Assembly (NCBI GenBank): GCA_030041475.1
Contig: JASHNU010000030.1
Location: 1 to 64,000, forward strand
Direction: 5' to 3'
DNA: 64,000 nucleotides
From: Candidatus Sulfotelmatobacter sp.
Lineage (GTDB): Bacteria > Acidobacteriota > Terriglobia > Terriglobales > Acidobacteriaceae
In this document: piece after piece, positions 35,647 to 44,552 of the stretch
Layout: each line of letters opens with the position of its first letter
Numbering within the stretch: position 1 is the first letter of the stretch
Notes under the pieces: generated by a model
Told to the model about the DNA's origin: nothing
What the model saw: only the letters and a program-made list of their open reading frames with translations
Database searches by the model: none
Made by a program: the position numbers and the translations under genes

Positions 35647-36233
35647 GCAGCCGTGACTCGATTCTCGCCGCTTTACGCCGCAATGCGCCGGCCACGTCGC
35701 CATTGCCTGAACCGCCGGCGGGCATTGTCTACCCCGATCCTGCAAAGCAGTTTGCGGAAGCGTTCACCTCGGTCGGCGGAAAATTTGTTCGCCTTGCGCG
35801 CCGTGAAGACATAGACCCGGAGCTGGAGAAAATCGAAGCATACGCGCACGCACGCAAGATCGCTTCGCTGGTTGCGGGCATTGGCAGATCCAATGTTGAT
35901 CTCAACGGGCTGAAGGATCCGCACGAGCTTGAGGGGCTGGACGTTGCCATCATTGCCGGTGAGTTTGGTGTCGCCGAAAACGGCGCTGTATGGGTTCCGG
36001 GAAGCGCGCTCGGTCCCCAGCGGGCGATCTTTGTCGTGACGCAGCACCTTGTGCTGGTTGTGCCGGCAAGCGAGCTCGTTCACACCATGCATCAGGCATA
36101 CGAACGCATCCGCTTCCAGGGCCTTGGGTTCGGCGTATTTATTTCCGGGCCGTCGAAGACCGCCGACATTGAACAGGCGCTCGTGATCGGAGCGCACGGC
36201 GCACGCAGCTGCACGCTCTTCCTGGTGGGATAA
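35643..36233 (+). CDS. lutC: L-lactate oxidation subunit LutC (LUD domain)
   Basis: 196 residues of one LUD domain; VAENGAVWVPGSALGPQRA and VLVVPASELVHTMHQAYER are characteristic. It starts at GTG overlapping the lutB stop (GTGA) with AAGGGGGCG just upstream. Third member of the LutABC complex. Its 3' end faces the lactate permease gene on the other strand. Confidence 0.9.
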   Translation: MSSRDSILAALRRNAPATSPLPEPPAGIVYPDPAKQFAEAFTSVGGKFVRLARREDIDPELEKIEAYAHARKIASLVAGIGRSNVDLNGLKDPHELEGLDVAIIAGEFGVAENGAVWVPGSALGPQRAIFVVTQHLVLVVPASELVHTMHQAYERIRFQGLGFGVFISGPSKTADIEQALVIGAHGARSCTLFLVG

Positions 36234-36261
36234 GCGGGACCACCCAGAAGCTACTGAAGGC

Positions 36262-36312
36262 GAATCACTCGACCAGAATCACTCAACCCAGAATCACTGG
36301 ACCAGAATCACT
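36262..36312. repeat. Four short tandem copies of GAATCACT
   Basis: GAATCACT begins at 36262, 36276, 36291 and 36305, a 14-15 base period with partly conserved CCA before it. The array fills the gap between convergent lutC and the lactate permease; the last copy covers the permease stop codon. Confidence 0.7.
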
Positions 36313-38140
36313 GCACGACCAGATGCGTGAATGGCGGCACGTACGCTTGCAGAAAGACGAGAATGCCGACCAGGCACGCGAGCGCAATGCTGTGCCAGAA
36401 AACGTAGCGCAGGATGTCGCCCTCGTGCCCGTACCATTCCGTGGCCGTGCTGGCGACCACGATGCTCTGCGCGTCGATCATTTTGCCCATCACGCCGCCC
36501 GAGCTGTTCGCCGCCGCCATGAGTTGAGGAGAGATTCCAATCTGCTGCGCCGAAATTTTCTGGAGGCTGCCGAACAGCACATTCGACGAAGTATCTGAGC
36601 CGGTCAGAGCTACGCCCAGCCATCCGAGAAGCGTGCCGAAGAAAGGATAAAGATGCCCGGTGCGCGCGAAAGCCAGGCCCATGGTGGCGTCCAGGCCTGA
36701 GTAGCGCGTGAGGATGCCGAGCGAGAGCATGGCGGCGATCGTCATCAGCGAGAATCGCACGTGCCACAAGGTCTGCCACCACATCACCACCATCTTCGGC
36801 AGCGACAGGCCCATGATGAAGCCGGAAACGATGGCGGCGAACAGAATTCCCGAACCCGTGGCGGAGACCCAGTTCAGGCCGAATACCGCGCCTTCCGCCG
36901 TCGGCTTCGCGACCACCGGAGGTACGCGCTGCACCATCTTGTTGAGGCCGTTTACGGGAATTTGCGGATTCGTGACCTTGCTCGGCAGTGGCGACCAGGA
37001 ACTCATCGACGGGAAAACTTTCTCCGGCGTATTCATGATTTTCTTGCCGGTCACCGTCCCCCAACAGAAAACCAGCACGCTCAGGATCAGCCACGGCAGC
37101 CAAGCGCGAGCCACTTCGCCCCGGCTATACCCATGCGAACCGCGAGCCGCACGCTCATCCTGTTGGCCTTCATGTCCCCAAACCTGCTTGGGCTGCCAGA
37201 TCTTCAAAAAGAGGATGAGGCAGATCATCGAACTAAGGGCGGCGATGATATCGGTCAACCACGGCCCGTGATAGTTCGAAACCAGAAACTGAGGAACGGC
37301 AAACGTAACGCCCGCGACCGCAATCGGCGGCCAAATCTCCTTCATTCCCTTGAAGCCGCAATACGCCCACACCAGCCAGAATGGCACCAGCACCGAGAAA
37401 AAGGGCAGGATGCGGCCGACTTGTGCGCCCAGCGTGACTTCGCTGTAACCCGTGACCGCCGCCAGGGCGATGATCGGCGTCGCCAGCGCGCCGTAAGCCA
37501 CGGGCGCGGTGTTGGCAATCAGCGACAGTCCTGAGGCCTGTAGCGGCTTGAATCCGAGTCCGATCAGCAACGCTGCCGTGACGGCTACTGGCGTGCCGAA
37601 GCCTGACGCGCCCTCGAAGAACGCGCCGAAAGAGAAGGCAATCAGCAGGAGTTGCAGCCGCGTGTCTTGCGTGATGCCCGTCATGCTCTCTTGCAGCACC
37701 TTGAACCGCCCGGTCGCGCACGTCATGCGATACAAAAAGATGACGTTCAGGATAATCCAGCCGATCGGGAAGAACCCGTAACACGCCCCGTAAATGGCGG
37801 TGATGCTGGCCATCTTGACCGGCATGTGAAACAGGCCGCAGGCCACCAGGATCGCCGTAACCAGGCCCAAAAATGCGGAGTAATGGGCTTTCATTCGAAA
37901 CAGGGCGAGCGTGCCCAGCAGCACGACCACAGGCAGGGCGGCGCAAACAGTTGAAAGCAGCCAATGGCCCAGCGGATTGTAACCCTGCGCCCACGGTGCC
38001 GTCGGCGGAGCGCCCGTCCAGGCGAAGACCACGATAGCGAGGGCCACTAGGGCCATCAGAACGGTGGGAATCGGCCCTCCTCGCTCAGGCGTTGGGGCGG
38101 GTTTCGCAGGAGAAGCTGTGGGGCTGGCAGTAACGGCCAT
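36308..38140 (-). CDS. lctP: L-lactate permease (LctP/LldP family)
   Basis: 610 residues with many hydrophobic helices, somewhat longer than the usual 550 because of a soluble insertion between about 270 and 390 (KQVWGHEGQQDERAARGSHG and the region with the MNTPEKVFPSMSSW stretch). Family hallmarks include FGAFFEGASGFGTPVAVTAA, GYNPLGHWLLST, LTGSDTSSNVLFG and GGVMGKMIDAQSIVVA. It imports lactate (or glycolate) with protons. GAGGTGAT stands upstream of the ATG. It is convergent with lutABC, which oxidises the imported lactate. Confidence 0.92.
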   Translation of the reverse strand: MAVTASPTASPAKPAPTPERGGPIPTVLMALVALAIVVFAWTGAPPTAPWAQGYNPLGHWLLSTVCAALPVVVLLGTLALFRMKAHYSAFLGLVTAILVACGLFHMPVKMASITAIYGACYGFFPIGWIILNVIFLYRMTCATGRFKVLQESMTGITQDTRLQLLLIAFSFGAFFEGASGFGTPVAVTAALLIGLGFKPLQASGLSLIANTAPVAYGALATPIIALAAVTGYSEVTLGAQVGRILPFFSVLVPFWLVWAYCGFKGMKEIWPPIAVAGVTFAVPQFLVSNYHGPWLTDIIAALSSMICLILFLKIWQPKQVWGHEGQQDERAARGSHGYSRGEVARAWLPWLILSVLVFCWGTVTGKKIMNTPEKVFPSMSSWSPLPSKVTNPQIPVNGLNKMVQRVPPVVAKPTAEGAVFGLNWVSATGSGILFAAIVSGFIMGLSLPKMVVMWWQTLWHVRFSLMTIAAMLSLGILTRYSGLDATMGLAFARTGHLYPFFGTLLGWLGVALTGSDTSSNVLFGSLQKISAQQIGISPQLMAAANSSGGVMGKMIDAQSIVVASTATEWYGHEGDILRYVFWHSIALACLVGILVFLQAYVPPFTHLVVQ

Positions 38141-38466
38141 GCATCACCTCGAGAAGCGAGCTGGCTAAAATCGAATCGATACGCCTCGTGCTTTTGCGCA
38201 AAAGGATGACTGCGAATGAGCCGCTTCCAGGCGCGACAATTGCGGCTCCTTCGACCTTGGAACCGGGCAAGGCTAGCACACGGTGGTGAAGCAAAACAAG
38301 AACAAGATGTTGGGGCCGTAGCCCTGCCAAACCCGGCCAAAATCACTGATTTTTTCTCAGATTTGTGCTAACCCCTCAGCCCGCCGGCGGTCCAATGCAA
38401 TGGCGGCCCAGGGCCGGTTACTTTCCTCTCATTCGTTCTTGCGTCCCTACTGGCCTGAGGTGAAGC
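38141..38466. other. Intergenic region between divergent lactate permease and ABC permease genes
   Basis: 326 bases without a credible gene. It must hold promoters for both directions, but I see no clear -35/-10 pair. A CCTGAGGTGAAGC before 38467 is the ribosome-binding site of the permease gene. Confidence 0.5.
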
Positions 38467-39723
38467 ATGCGCATGCTGGTGGACATTTTCGCCCAGACCC
38501 TGCGAACGCTTTGGGCCCATAAACTGCGTTCCTTCCTCACCATGTTCGGCATTGCCTGGGGCGTAGGCTCGCTGCTTCTGCTGGCCGGCGTGGGCGAAGG
38601 CTTCCGCAACGGAAATCGCAGGGAACTCGAATCGTACGGCAAGAACATCATTTTCTTCTTCGGCGGACGCGCCCCCCAGGTAGAGGGCAGCTACAATTCC
38701 ATGAAATGGTTCAACCTCACCTATGACGACTACCTGGCGATCAAGAACGAGTCAACACTCGCCATGAACGTTTCACCGGTGATCGCGCGCGACGACATCC
38801 GCGCCGTCAGCGATTACACCAGTACCAACGGACAGGTCTCGGGCGTCCCCGCGATTTATAGCCATGTCCGAACCATCCCGCTGCAGGTTGGGCGCTGGAT
38901 CAACGATGACGACGACAACCAGCGGCGGCGCGTGTGCGTGCTCGGACGCGAGATGACCCGCAACATGTTTCCCGGCCGGCCTGCTGTGGGTGAAACCATT
39001 CTGCTCAATGGCATCCGTTTTGAGGTGATCGGCGTGCTTTCCATGATCGGCCGAGAAGAGCAGAACGCGACCAACGTCCGCATTTTTGTTCCCTTCAATA
39101 CCATGCGCGAGCTGTTTCCGCTGACCGGCGATAACTCGAAAGATGGCAATGCGGTTTCTTTCATCAACTACACGCCGCGCAGTTTTGAAGAAAACGAACT
39201 GGCCAAGGCGGAACTGCATCGCATCGTAGCACGCAATCACGGCGGCTTCGACCCGAACGGCGCGGACATTTGGGAAGAATGGGATACCGTCAAAAACCAG
39301 AAAACCATGGGCAAGATTTTCACCGCCATGGACTGGTTCCTGGGTGGAGTGGGCCTGGTGACGCTGGCGCTGGGCGCGATCGGCATCGTGAATATCATGC
39401 TGGTCGCGGTGTCGGAGCGCACGAACGAGATCGGTTTGCGCAAAGCCCTGGGCGCAACCCACCGCAACATTCTGTTTCAGTTCTTTCTGGAAGGCGCATT
39501 CCTCACGCTCATCAGCGGAGCGCTCGGAGTGGGCGGCGCAATGTTGGTGATTCATCTGCTGAAGGGAGTGCAACTGCCCCAGGGGTTCGACACGCCGCGA
39601 ATCGTGCCGGTATCGGCCATCAGTGCGGTGCTCGCACTGGCGCTCGCTGGTATTACTGCCGGTCTTTACCCAGCACGCAAAGCCGCGATGCTGGAACCCG
39701 TCGAAGCTTTGCGGCAGGAGTAA
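38467..39723 (+). CDS. MacB-type ABC transporter permease
   Basis: 418 residues. An N-terminal transmembrane helix (FLTMFGIAWGVGSLLLLAGV) precedes a large periplasmic MacB-PCD domain (about 50-280) and a C-terminal FtsX domain with three helices (GVGLVTLALGAIGIVNIML, ISERTNEIGLRKALGA-like stretch, LALALAGITAGLYPA). It ends PVEALRQE, as such permeases do. It should work in lipoprotein or small-molecule export driven by a separate ATPase. A close paralogue follows after three bases. No ATPase or membrane-fusion gene is near. Confidence 0.88.
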   Translation: MRMLVDIFAQTLRTLWAHKLRSFLTMFGIAWGVGSLLLLAGVGEGFRNGNRRELESYGKNIIFFFGGRAPQVEGSYNSMKWFNLTYDDYLAIKNESTLAMNVSPVIARDDIRAVSDYTSTNGQVSGVPAIYSHVRTIPLQVGRWINDDDDNQRRRVCVLGREMTRNMFPGRPAVGETILLNGIRFEVIGVLSMIGREEQNATNVRIFVPFNTMRELFPLTGDNSKDGNAVSFINYTPRSFEENELAKAELHRIVARNHGGFDPNGADIWEEWDTVKNQKTMGKIFTAMDWFLGGVGLVTLALGAIGIVNIMLVAVSERTNEIGLRKALGATHRNILFQFFLEGAFLTLISGALGVGGAMLVIHLLKGVQLPQGFDTPRIVPVSAISAVLALALAGITAGLYPARKAAMLEPVEALRQE

Positions 39724-39726
39724 GTC

Positions 39727-40974
39727 ATGACACGAGATCTGCTGGTAGAAGCGTACAGCGCGATGCGCCACAACCGACGCCGCACGGCTCTAACCATGCT
39801 GGGCATGGCCTGGGGAATTGCCACGGTTGTTATTCTGCTGGCCTTCGGCTCGGGATTTGAGCGCGCGATCACGATTCTCTTCAGCTCCTGGGGTACTGAC
39901 GTCATCGGCGCTTTTCCCGGCCGCACCTCGCTGCAGGTAGGCGGCTCGAAAGCCGGAACTCAGATCCGTCTGAAAATCGCAGATGTGGACTATGTTCGCA
40001 ATGAAGTTCCCATGATCAAGGGCGTGACTCCGATTTTCGACAAACAGGGAGCGACCATTCAGCACGACACCCGGACCTTCACCAACCTGTTCCTCACCGG
40101 TGTGTATCCGGTCTACCAGCGCATTCGAGCCTTCGATGTGGCCGCTGGCCGTGGGCTCAGCGAAGATGATCAGCTGCAGCATGCCCGCGTGGCTGTGATT
40201 GGCGACGAAGCCAAGCGGCGTCTGTTTTCAGGCGAACCGGCTCTGGGCCAGAACATCCGCATCAACGGTGTTAGTTTTCAGGTGGTTGGCGTTTACCAGC
40301 ACAAAGTACAGAGCGGCGATGACAACGACAACACCATGGTGGTGATCCCGTTCAGCAGCATGGGCGATCTTTACGACACCCAGTACATTTCCGGCATGTT
40401 CATGGACTATGAAGGAGAAGATCATCAACAGATCGCGCGGGTCGCGCGCAGCGTGCTTGCCGGGCATCACAGCTTTCGACCAGACGATCGCCGGGCTGTG
40501 TTTATCGCAGATTTCAAGCAGGACTTCGACGAGTTTGCCGCCGTGACCACTGCGTTGAAAGTGCTGCTGGCTTTCATTGGTGCGCTGACGCTCGGAATCG
40601 GCGGCATCGGGCTGATGAACATCATGCTGGTGTCGGTGCAGCAGCGCACGCGCGAAATCGGCGTGGAAAAAGCGTTGGGCGCCCAGAAGCGATACATTCT
40701 CTTTCAGTTTCTAGCCGAGGCTCTAGTCATTACCTTCGTGGGAGGCGCTGCCGGTGTAGGTATCGCTTACCTGATTTCCTGGGGCGTGGGAGCGTTGCCG
40801 CTGATGAGTGCCTTCGGCGACAACTTGCAGGCGGGCGACATCCATCTGCACATCAACCTCGGCAGCTTGGCTGTGTCGTCGATTATTCTTAGCGTGGTGG
40901 GCATTCTAAGCGGAATGCTGCCGGCGATCCGCGCAGCGCAACTCGATCCTATCGAGAGCCTGCGCTACGAATAG
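39727..40974 (+). CDS. MacB-type ABC transporter permease (second of pair)
   Basis: 415 residues with the same plan as the preceding gene: N-terminal helix (TALTMLGMAWGIATVVILLA), periplasmic domain and FtsX domain (GIGGIGLMNIMLVSVQQRT, REIGVEKALGAQKRY), ending DPIESLRYE. Start is three bases after the first permease stop. The two are diverged paralogues and probably form a heterodimeric channel. ATPase and adaptor must be encoded elsewhere. Confidence 0.88.
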   Translation: MTRDLLVEAYSAMRHNRRRTALTMLGMAWGIATVVILLAFGSGFERAITILFSSWGTDVIGAFPGRTSLQVGGSKAGTQIRLKIADVDYVRNEVPMIKGVTPIFDKQGATIQHDTRTFTNLFLTGVYPVYQRIRAFDVAAGRGLSEDDQLQHARVAVIGDEAKRRLFSGEPALGQNIRINGVSFQVVGVYQHKVQSGDDNDNTMVVIPFSSMGDLYDTQYISGMFMDYEGEDHQQIARVARSVLAGHHSFRPDDRRAVFIADFKQDFDEFAAVTTALKVLLAFIGALTLGIGGIGLMNIMLVSVQQRTREIGVEKALGAQKRYILFQFLAEALVITFVGGAAGVGIAYLISWGVGALPLMSAFGDNLQAGDIHLHINLGSLAVSSIILSVVGILSGMLPAIRAAQLDPIESLRYE

Positions 40975-41013
40975 CGTGACTGACTTAGCAAAGCAGGGAT
41001 GAAGGCCCGGGAG

Positions 41014-42048
41014 TTAGTGCGCATCGCGCCAGTCGAGAATCACCTTCCCACAATTCGCCGAGCGCATGGCTTCGAGACCGGCCTCGAAATCGCGATAAGA
41101 CAGCCGGTGCGTGATGACCGGCGAGATGTCAAGGCCGCACTCCAGCATGATCGTCATCTTGTACCAGGTTTCGTACATTTCGCGGCCATAGATGCCCTTG
41201 ATCGTCAGCATGCTGAAGATCACCTGATGCCAGTCGATCGCCATTTCGCCCGCCGGGATGCCGAGCATGGCGATCTTGCCCCCATGGCACATGTTGTCGA
41301 GCATCTCGCGAAACGCTGGCGTATGGCCTGACATCTCAAGACCAACGTCGAACCCCTCCTGCATGCCGAGCTGCTTTTGCACGTCTTTGAGCCGCGTGGT
41401 CTTGGAATTCACCGCCTTGGTGACACCCATTTTTTTGGCGAGCTCCAAGCGGTACGGATTTACATCGGTGATGACAACGTAGCGCGCGCCCGCATGCCGC
41501 GCCACGGCCGCCGCCATAATTCCGATAGGACCAGCGCCAGTGACGAGCACATCTTCGCCAAGGACAGGAAAAGAGAGAGCCGTGTGCACGGCGTTGCCGA
41601 AAGGATCGAAGATCGCCGCAACCTCTTTATTGACTTTGGGATCGTGCCGCCAGATGTTCGACATGGGGAGCACGATATACTCGGCAAAGGCGCCGGGCCG
41701 ATTCACGCCAACTCCCTTGGTGTGGGCGCAGAGATGACGCCGCCCCGCGAGGCAATTGCGGCAGCGGCCGCAGATCACGTGGCCCTCGCCACTCACCAGT
41801 TCGCCCGAGCGGAAGTCGGAGACGTTCGCTCCCACCGCCACGATTTCGCCAACGAACTCGTGACCGATCACCATGGGCACGGGAATCGTGGACTTGGCCC
41901 ATTCGTCCCACTCATAAATGTGAAGATCGGTGCCGCAAATGCCGGTAAAGAGCACGCGGACTTTCACATCGTTAATTCCAAACTCCGGCTCAGGAACGTC
42001 TTCGAGCCACAGACCGCGGGCGTCCCGGCTCTTTACTATTGCTTTCAT
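41014..42048 (-). CDS. tdh: L-threonine 3-dehydrogenase (zinc alcohol dehydrogenase family)
   Basis: 344 residues, nearly co-linear with E. coli Tdh: [18 protein letters not shown] (catalytic zinc Cys), [14 protein letters not shown], structural zinc [15 protein letters not shown], and the Rossmann motif [11 protein letters not shown]. It oxidises threonine to 2-amino-3-oxobutyrate with NAD. The usual partner kbl is not adjacent. The upstream region towards the divergent epimerase gene (42049-42224) has no gene. A sorbitol-type dehydrogenase is the alternative, but the WDEWA segment favours Tdh. Confidence 0.88.
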   Translation of the reverse strand: MKAIVKSRDARGLWLEDVPEPEFGINDVKVRVLFTGICGTDLHIYEWDEWAKSTIPVPMVIGHEFVGEIVAVGANVSDFRSGELVSGEGHVICGRCRNCLAGRRHLCAHTKGVGVNRPGAFAEYIVLPMSNIWRHDPKVNKEVAAIFDPFGNAVHTALSFPVLGEDVLVTGAGPIGIMAAAVARHAGARYVVITDVNPYRLELAKKMGVTKAVNSKTTRLKDVQKQLGMQEGFDVGLEMSGHTPAFREMLDNMCHGGKIAMLGIPAGEMAIDWHQVIFSMLTIKGIYGREMYETWYKMTIMLECGLDISPVITHRLSYRDFEAGLEAMRSANCGKVILDWRDAH

Positions 42049-42224
42049 GAATGAACCTCGATAGGTGCTCGTAGGAAATTTCGCAACTGAGCAGTGTAGT
42101 TCATCGCGTGTAGAGATTGAAAATCTGTCGGGAGCGGGAATCCGTAGGGATTGAATTTGGCGAATGGGTCCGGTAGTGTCTCAGTTTGCGATCCATCTTA
42201 GAGATTGGAGCAGAGGGAACATAA

Positions 42225-43175
42225 ATGGCCGGTAGTCAGCGCAGAGTTCGGGTGATCGACTCGCATACTGGCGGCGAGCCGACTCGGGTCGTCATCAGCG
42301 GCGGGCCCGAGCTCGGAACAGGGCCGCTGGCCGAGCGGCTGGAGCGCTTTCGCAGTCAGCACGACAGTTTCCGCTCAGCCGTTGTGAACGAACCGCGGGG
42401 CTCCGACGTCATGGTCGGAGCGCTGCTCTGCGAGCCTTCCGATCCTTCCTGCGCGGCCGGCGCCATCTTCTTTAATAATGTCGGTTACCTCGGCATGTGT
42501 GGGCACGGGACGATCGGCCTGGTCGCGACTTTGTCGTACACGCGGAGCATCGAGCCCGGAATGCTGCGGATCGAGACGCCGGTTGGAATCGTCGGTGCGA
42601 TCTTGCACGAGAGCGGCGAAGTCACGGTGAACAACGTTGCCAGCTATCGTCTTGCGGCTAACGTCGAAGTGGATGTCGGCGCCTACGGCAAGATCCGCGG
42701 AGACGTCGCCTGGGGCGGTAACTGGTTTTTTCTGGTGCGCGATCACAGCATCGACTTGGAGCTCGCCAAGATTGAAGAGTTGACGAACTTTACCTGGGCG
42801 ATTCGTCAAGCGCTGCACCGGCAGGCAGTCACGGGCGCGGGGAATCAAGAAATCGATCATATCGAGCTATTTGGGCCGTCATCGAGTTCCACGGCCGAAA
42901 GCAAGAATTTTGTTCTTTGTCCCGGCAAGGCCTACGACCGTTCTCCCTGCGGCACTGGAACGAGCGCGAAGCTGGCCTGCCTCTATGCCGATGGAAAAAT
43001 TCGCGAAGGGCAGATTTGGCGGCAGGAGAGCATCGTCGGCAGCATTTTTGAGGGCAGCATCGCCGTTCGCGACGGCAAGGTGTATCCCAGCATCAAAGGC
43101 TCCGCGTTCGTAAACGGCGAAGGCGAGCTGGTGTTCGATCCGCGCGATCCGTTCTGCATGGGTATTCGATCATGA
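42225..43175 (+). CDS. 4-hydroxyproline 2-epimerase / proline racemase family
   Basis: 316 residues. Both catalytic cysteines are present: Cys92 in GMCGHGTIG and Cys242 in SPCGTGTSA. That supports an epimerase or racemase; the related dehydratases have Thr at one site. RVIDSHTGGEPTRVV opens the family core. It would turn trans-4-hydroxy-L-proline into cis-4-hydroxy-D-proline. The downstream D-hydroxyproline dehydrogenase subunits strengthen this. The stop overlaps the next gene (ATGA). GGAACATAA precedes the ATG. Confidence 0.9.
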   Translation: MAGSQRRVRVIDSHTGGEPTRVVISGGPELGTGPLAERLERFRSQHDSFRSAVVNEPRGSDVMVGALLCEPSDPSCAAGAIFFNNVGYLGMCGHGTIGLVATLSYTRSIEPGMLRIETPVGIVGAILHESGEVTVNNVASYRLAANVEVDVGAYGKIRGDVAWGGNWFFLVRDHSIDLELAKIEELTNFTWAIRQALHRQAVTGAGNQEIDHIELFGPSSSSTAESKNFVLCPGKAYDRSPCGTGTSAKLACLYADGKIREGQIWRQESIVGSIFEGSIAVRDGKVYPSIKGSAFVNGEGELVFDPRDPFCMGIRS

Positions 43176-44314
43176 ATGTGACGTACGACATCATTATTGT
43201 CGGTGCCGGAATTGTCGGCGCAGCCTGCGCGGACGAACTCTCGCGCCGCGGCATGGCGGTCGCGATTGTCGACCGGGAATGGATCGGCGGCGGTGCGACG
43301 GCGGCAGGCATGGGCCACATCGTCGTTATGGACGACAGCGAGGCGCAGTTCGCTCTTATGCGATATTCGCAGCAGCTTTGGCACAAGCTTCGCCTTGAGT
43401 TGCCCGATGACGTGGAGTACGAACAGACAGGCACAATCTGGGTCGCTGCCGATGAAGAAGAAATGGCGGAAGTGCGCCGCAAGCGGAATTATTACGGCCA
43501 GCGTGGAGTTCCCGTCGAAGAGCTTGATGCGCAGGGCTTGAAGCATCTCGAGCCGCATTTGCGTGACGCCCTCGCTGGTGGTCTCCGCGTGCCCGACGAT
43601 GCCGTGTTATATCCGCCATGCGGCGCGCGCTTCCTGATGGAGCGGGCGCAGCAATCCGGAGCGAAGCTGCATTTAGGGCGCAGCGTAACCCAGATTGGGG
43701 ATGGCTGCGTCCGACTCACGGACGGCCTCGAGATGCAAGCCCAGTACATCGTGAACGCGGCGGGGACTTCCGCAGGCGATCTCACGTCAGGACTTGAGAT
43801 CAGGAAACGGAAGGGGCATCTCGTCATCACTGATCGTTACGCCCGATTCCTGCGGCATCAGCTTCTCGAACTAGGGTACCTGAAGAGCGCTCACTCAGTG
43901 ACTACCGACTCGGTTGCATTCAACGTTCAGCCGCGCCGCACTGGGCAGATTCTGATTGGTTCGTCGCGGCAATACGGTGCAGAGCATAAGGAAGTGGACC
44001 ACGAGATTCTCGCCCGCATGTTACGCCGAGCGGAGGAATACATGCCAGGCCTGCGCGCCATGTCCGCCATTCGCTGCTGGACCGGATTTCGCGCCGCGAC
44101 GCGCGACAAGCTGCCGCTGATCGGCCCGTGGCCAGACGATCCTTCACTGTGGCTCGCGACGGGACATGAGGGATTGGGAATCACCGCGTCGCTGGGGACG
44201 GCACGGATTCTTGCCGATCAGATCACGGGAGCGGCTCCGGAGATACCAATCGAGCCGTACTTGCCGTCGCGGATGATGTTGTCACAAACCCTAAAGGAGC
44301 CCGCCAATGCGTAA
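43172..44314 (+). CDS. FAD-dependent D-amino-acid/D-hydroxyproline dehydrogenase catalytic subunit
   Basis: 380 residues of the DAO/glycine-oxidase fold. The N-terminal FAD motif is IIIVGAGIVGAACADEL, and the C-terminal GHEGLGITASLGTARIL holds the second FAD contact. It should oxidise cis-4-hydroxy-D-proline to the imino acid in the membrane-associated or cytoplasmic dehydrogenase complex. The ATG overlaps the epimerase stop, and its own stop overlaps the next start. Electron partners are the two following genes. Confidence 0.88.
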   Translation: MNVTYDIIIVGAGIVGAACADELSRRGMAVAIVDREWIGGGATAAGMGHIVVMDDSEAQFALMRYSQQLWHKLRLELPDDVEYEQTGTIWVAADEEEMAEVRRKRNYYGQRGVPVEELDAQGLKHLEPHLRDALAGGLRVPDDAVLYPPCGARFLMERAQQSGAKLHLGRSVTQIGDGCVRLTDGLEMQAQYIVNAAGTSAGDLTSGLEIRKRKGHLVITDRYARFLRHQLLELGYLKSAHSVTTDSVAFNVQPRRTGQILIGSSRQYGAEHKEVDHEILARMLRRAEEYMPGLRAMSAIRCWTGFRAATRDKLPLIGPWPDDPSLWLATGHEGLGITASLGTARILADQITGAAPEIPIEPYLPSRMMLSQTLKEPANA

Positions 44315-44552
44315 CGAAATTGCATTGAAGGTCAACGGGACACACATCGTCGTGCCTCCGGGCGCGACCGTGGCTGTGGCGGTCGCCCTCGCAGGGCAGG
44401 TTTGCCGAAAGTCCGCTAGCGGAGCGCCGCGCGGCCCCTTGTGTGGAATGGGAATCTGCTTCGAGTGCCGGGTTGCAATCAACGGACAACCGCATTGCCG
44501 CAGTTGCCAGGCCTTTTGCGAGGAGGGCATGGACGTGAGGACGAATGGCTAG
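44307..44552 (+). CDS. [2Fe-2S] ferredoxin-like small subunit (D-hydroxyproline dehydrogenase gamma type)
   Basis: 81 residues. Cysteine pattern C-x(13)-C-x(4)-C-x(2)-C (QVCRKS, PLCGMGICFEC), with additional Cys in HCRSCQAFC. It resembles the small [2Fe-2S] subunit of the HcnABC and D-hydroxyproline dehydrogenase family. It overlaps the genes on both sides by a few bases, so the four genes 42225-45840 are one operon. Confidence 0.85.
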   Translation: MRNEIALKVNGTHIVVPPGATVAVAVALAGQVCRKSASGAPRGPLCGMGICFECRVAINGQPHCRSCQAFCEEGMDVRTNG

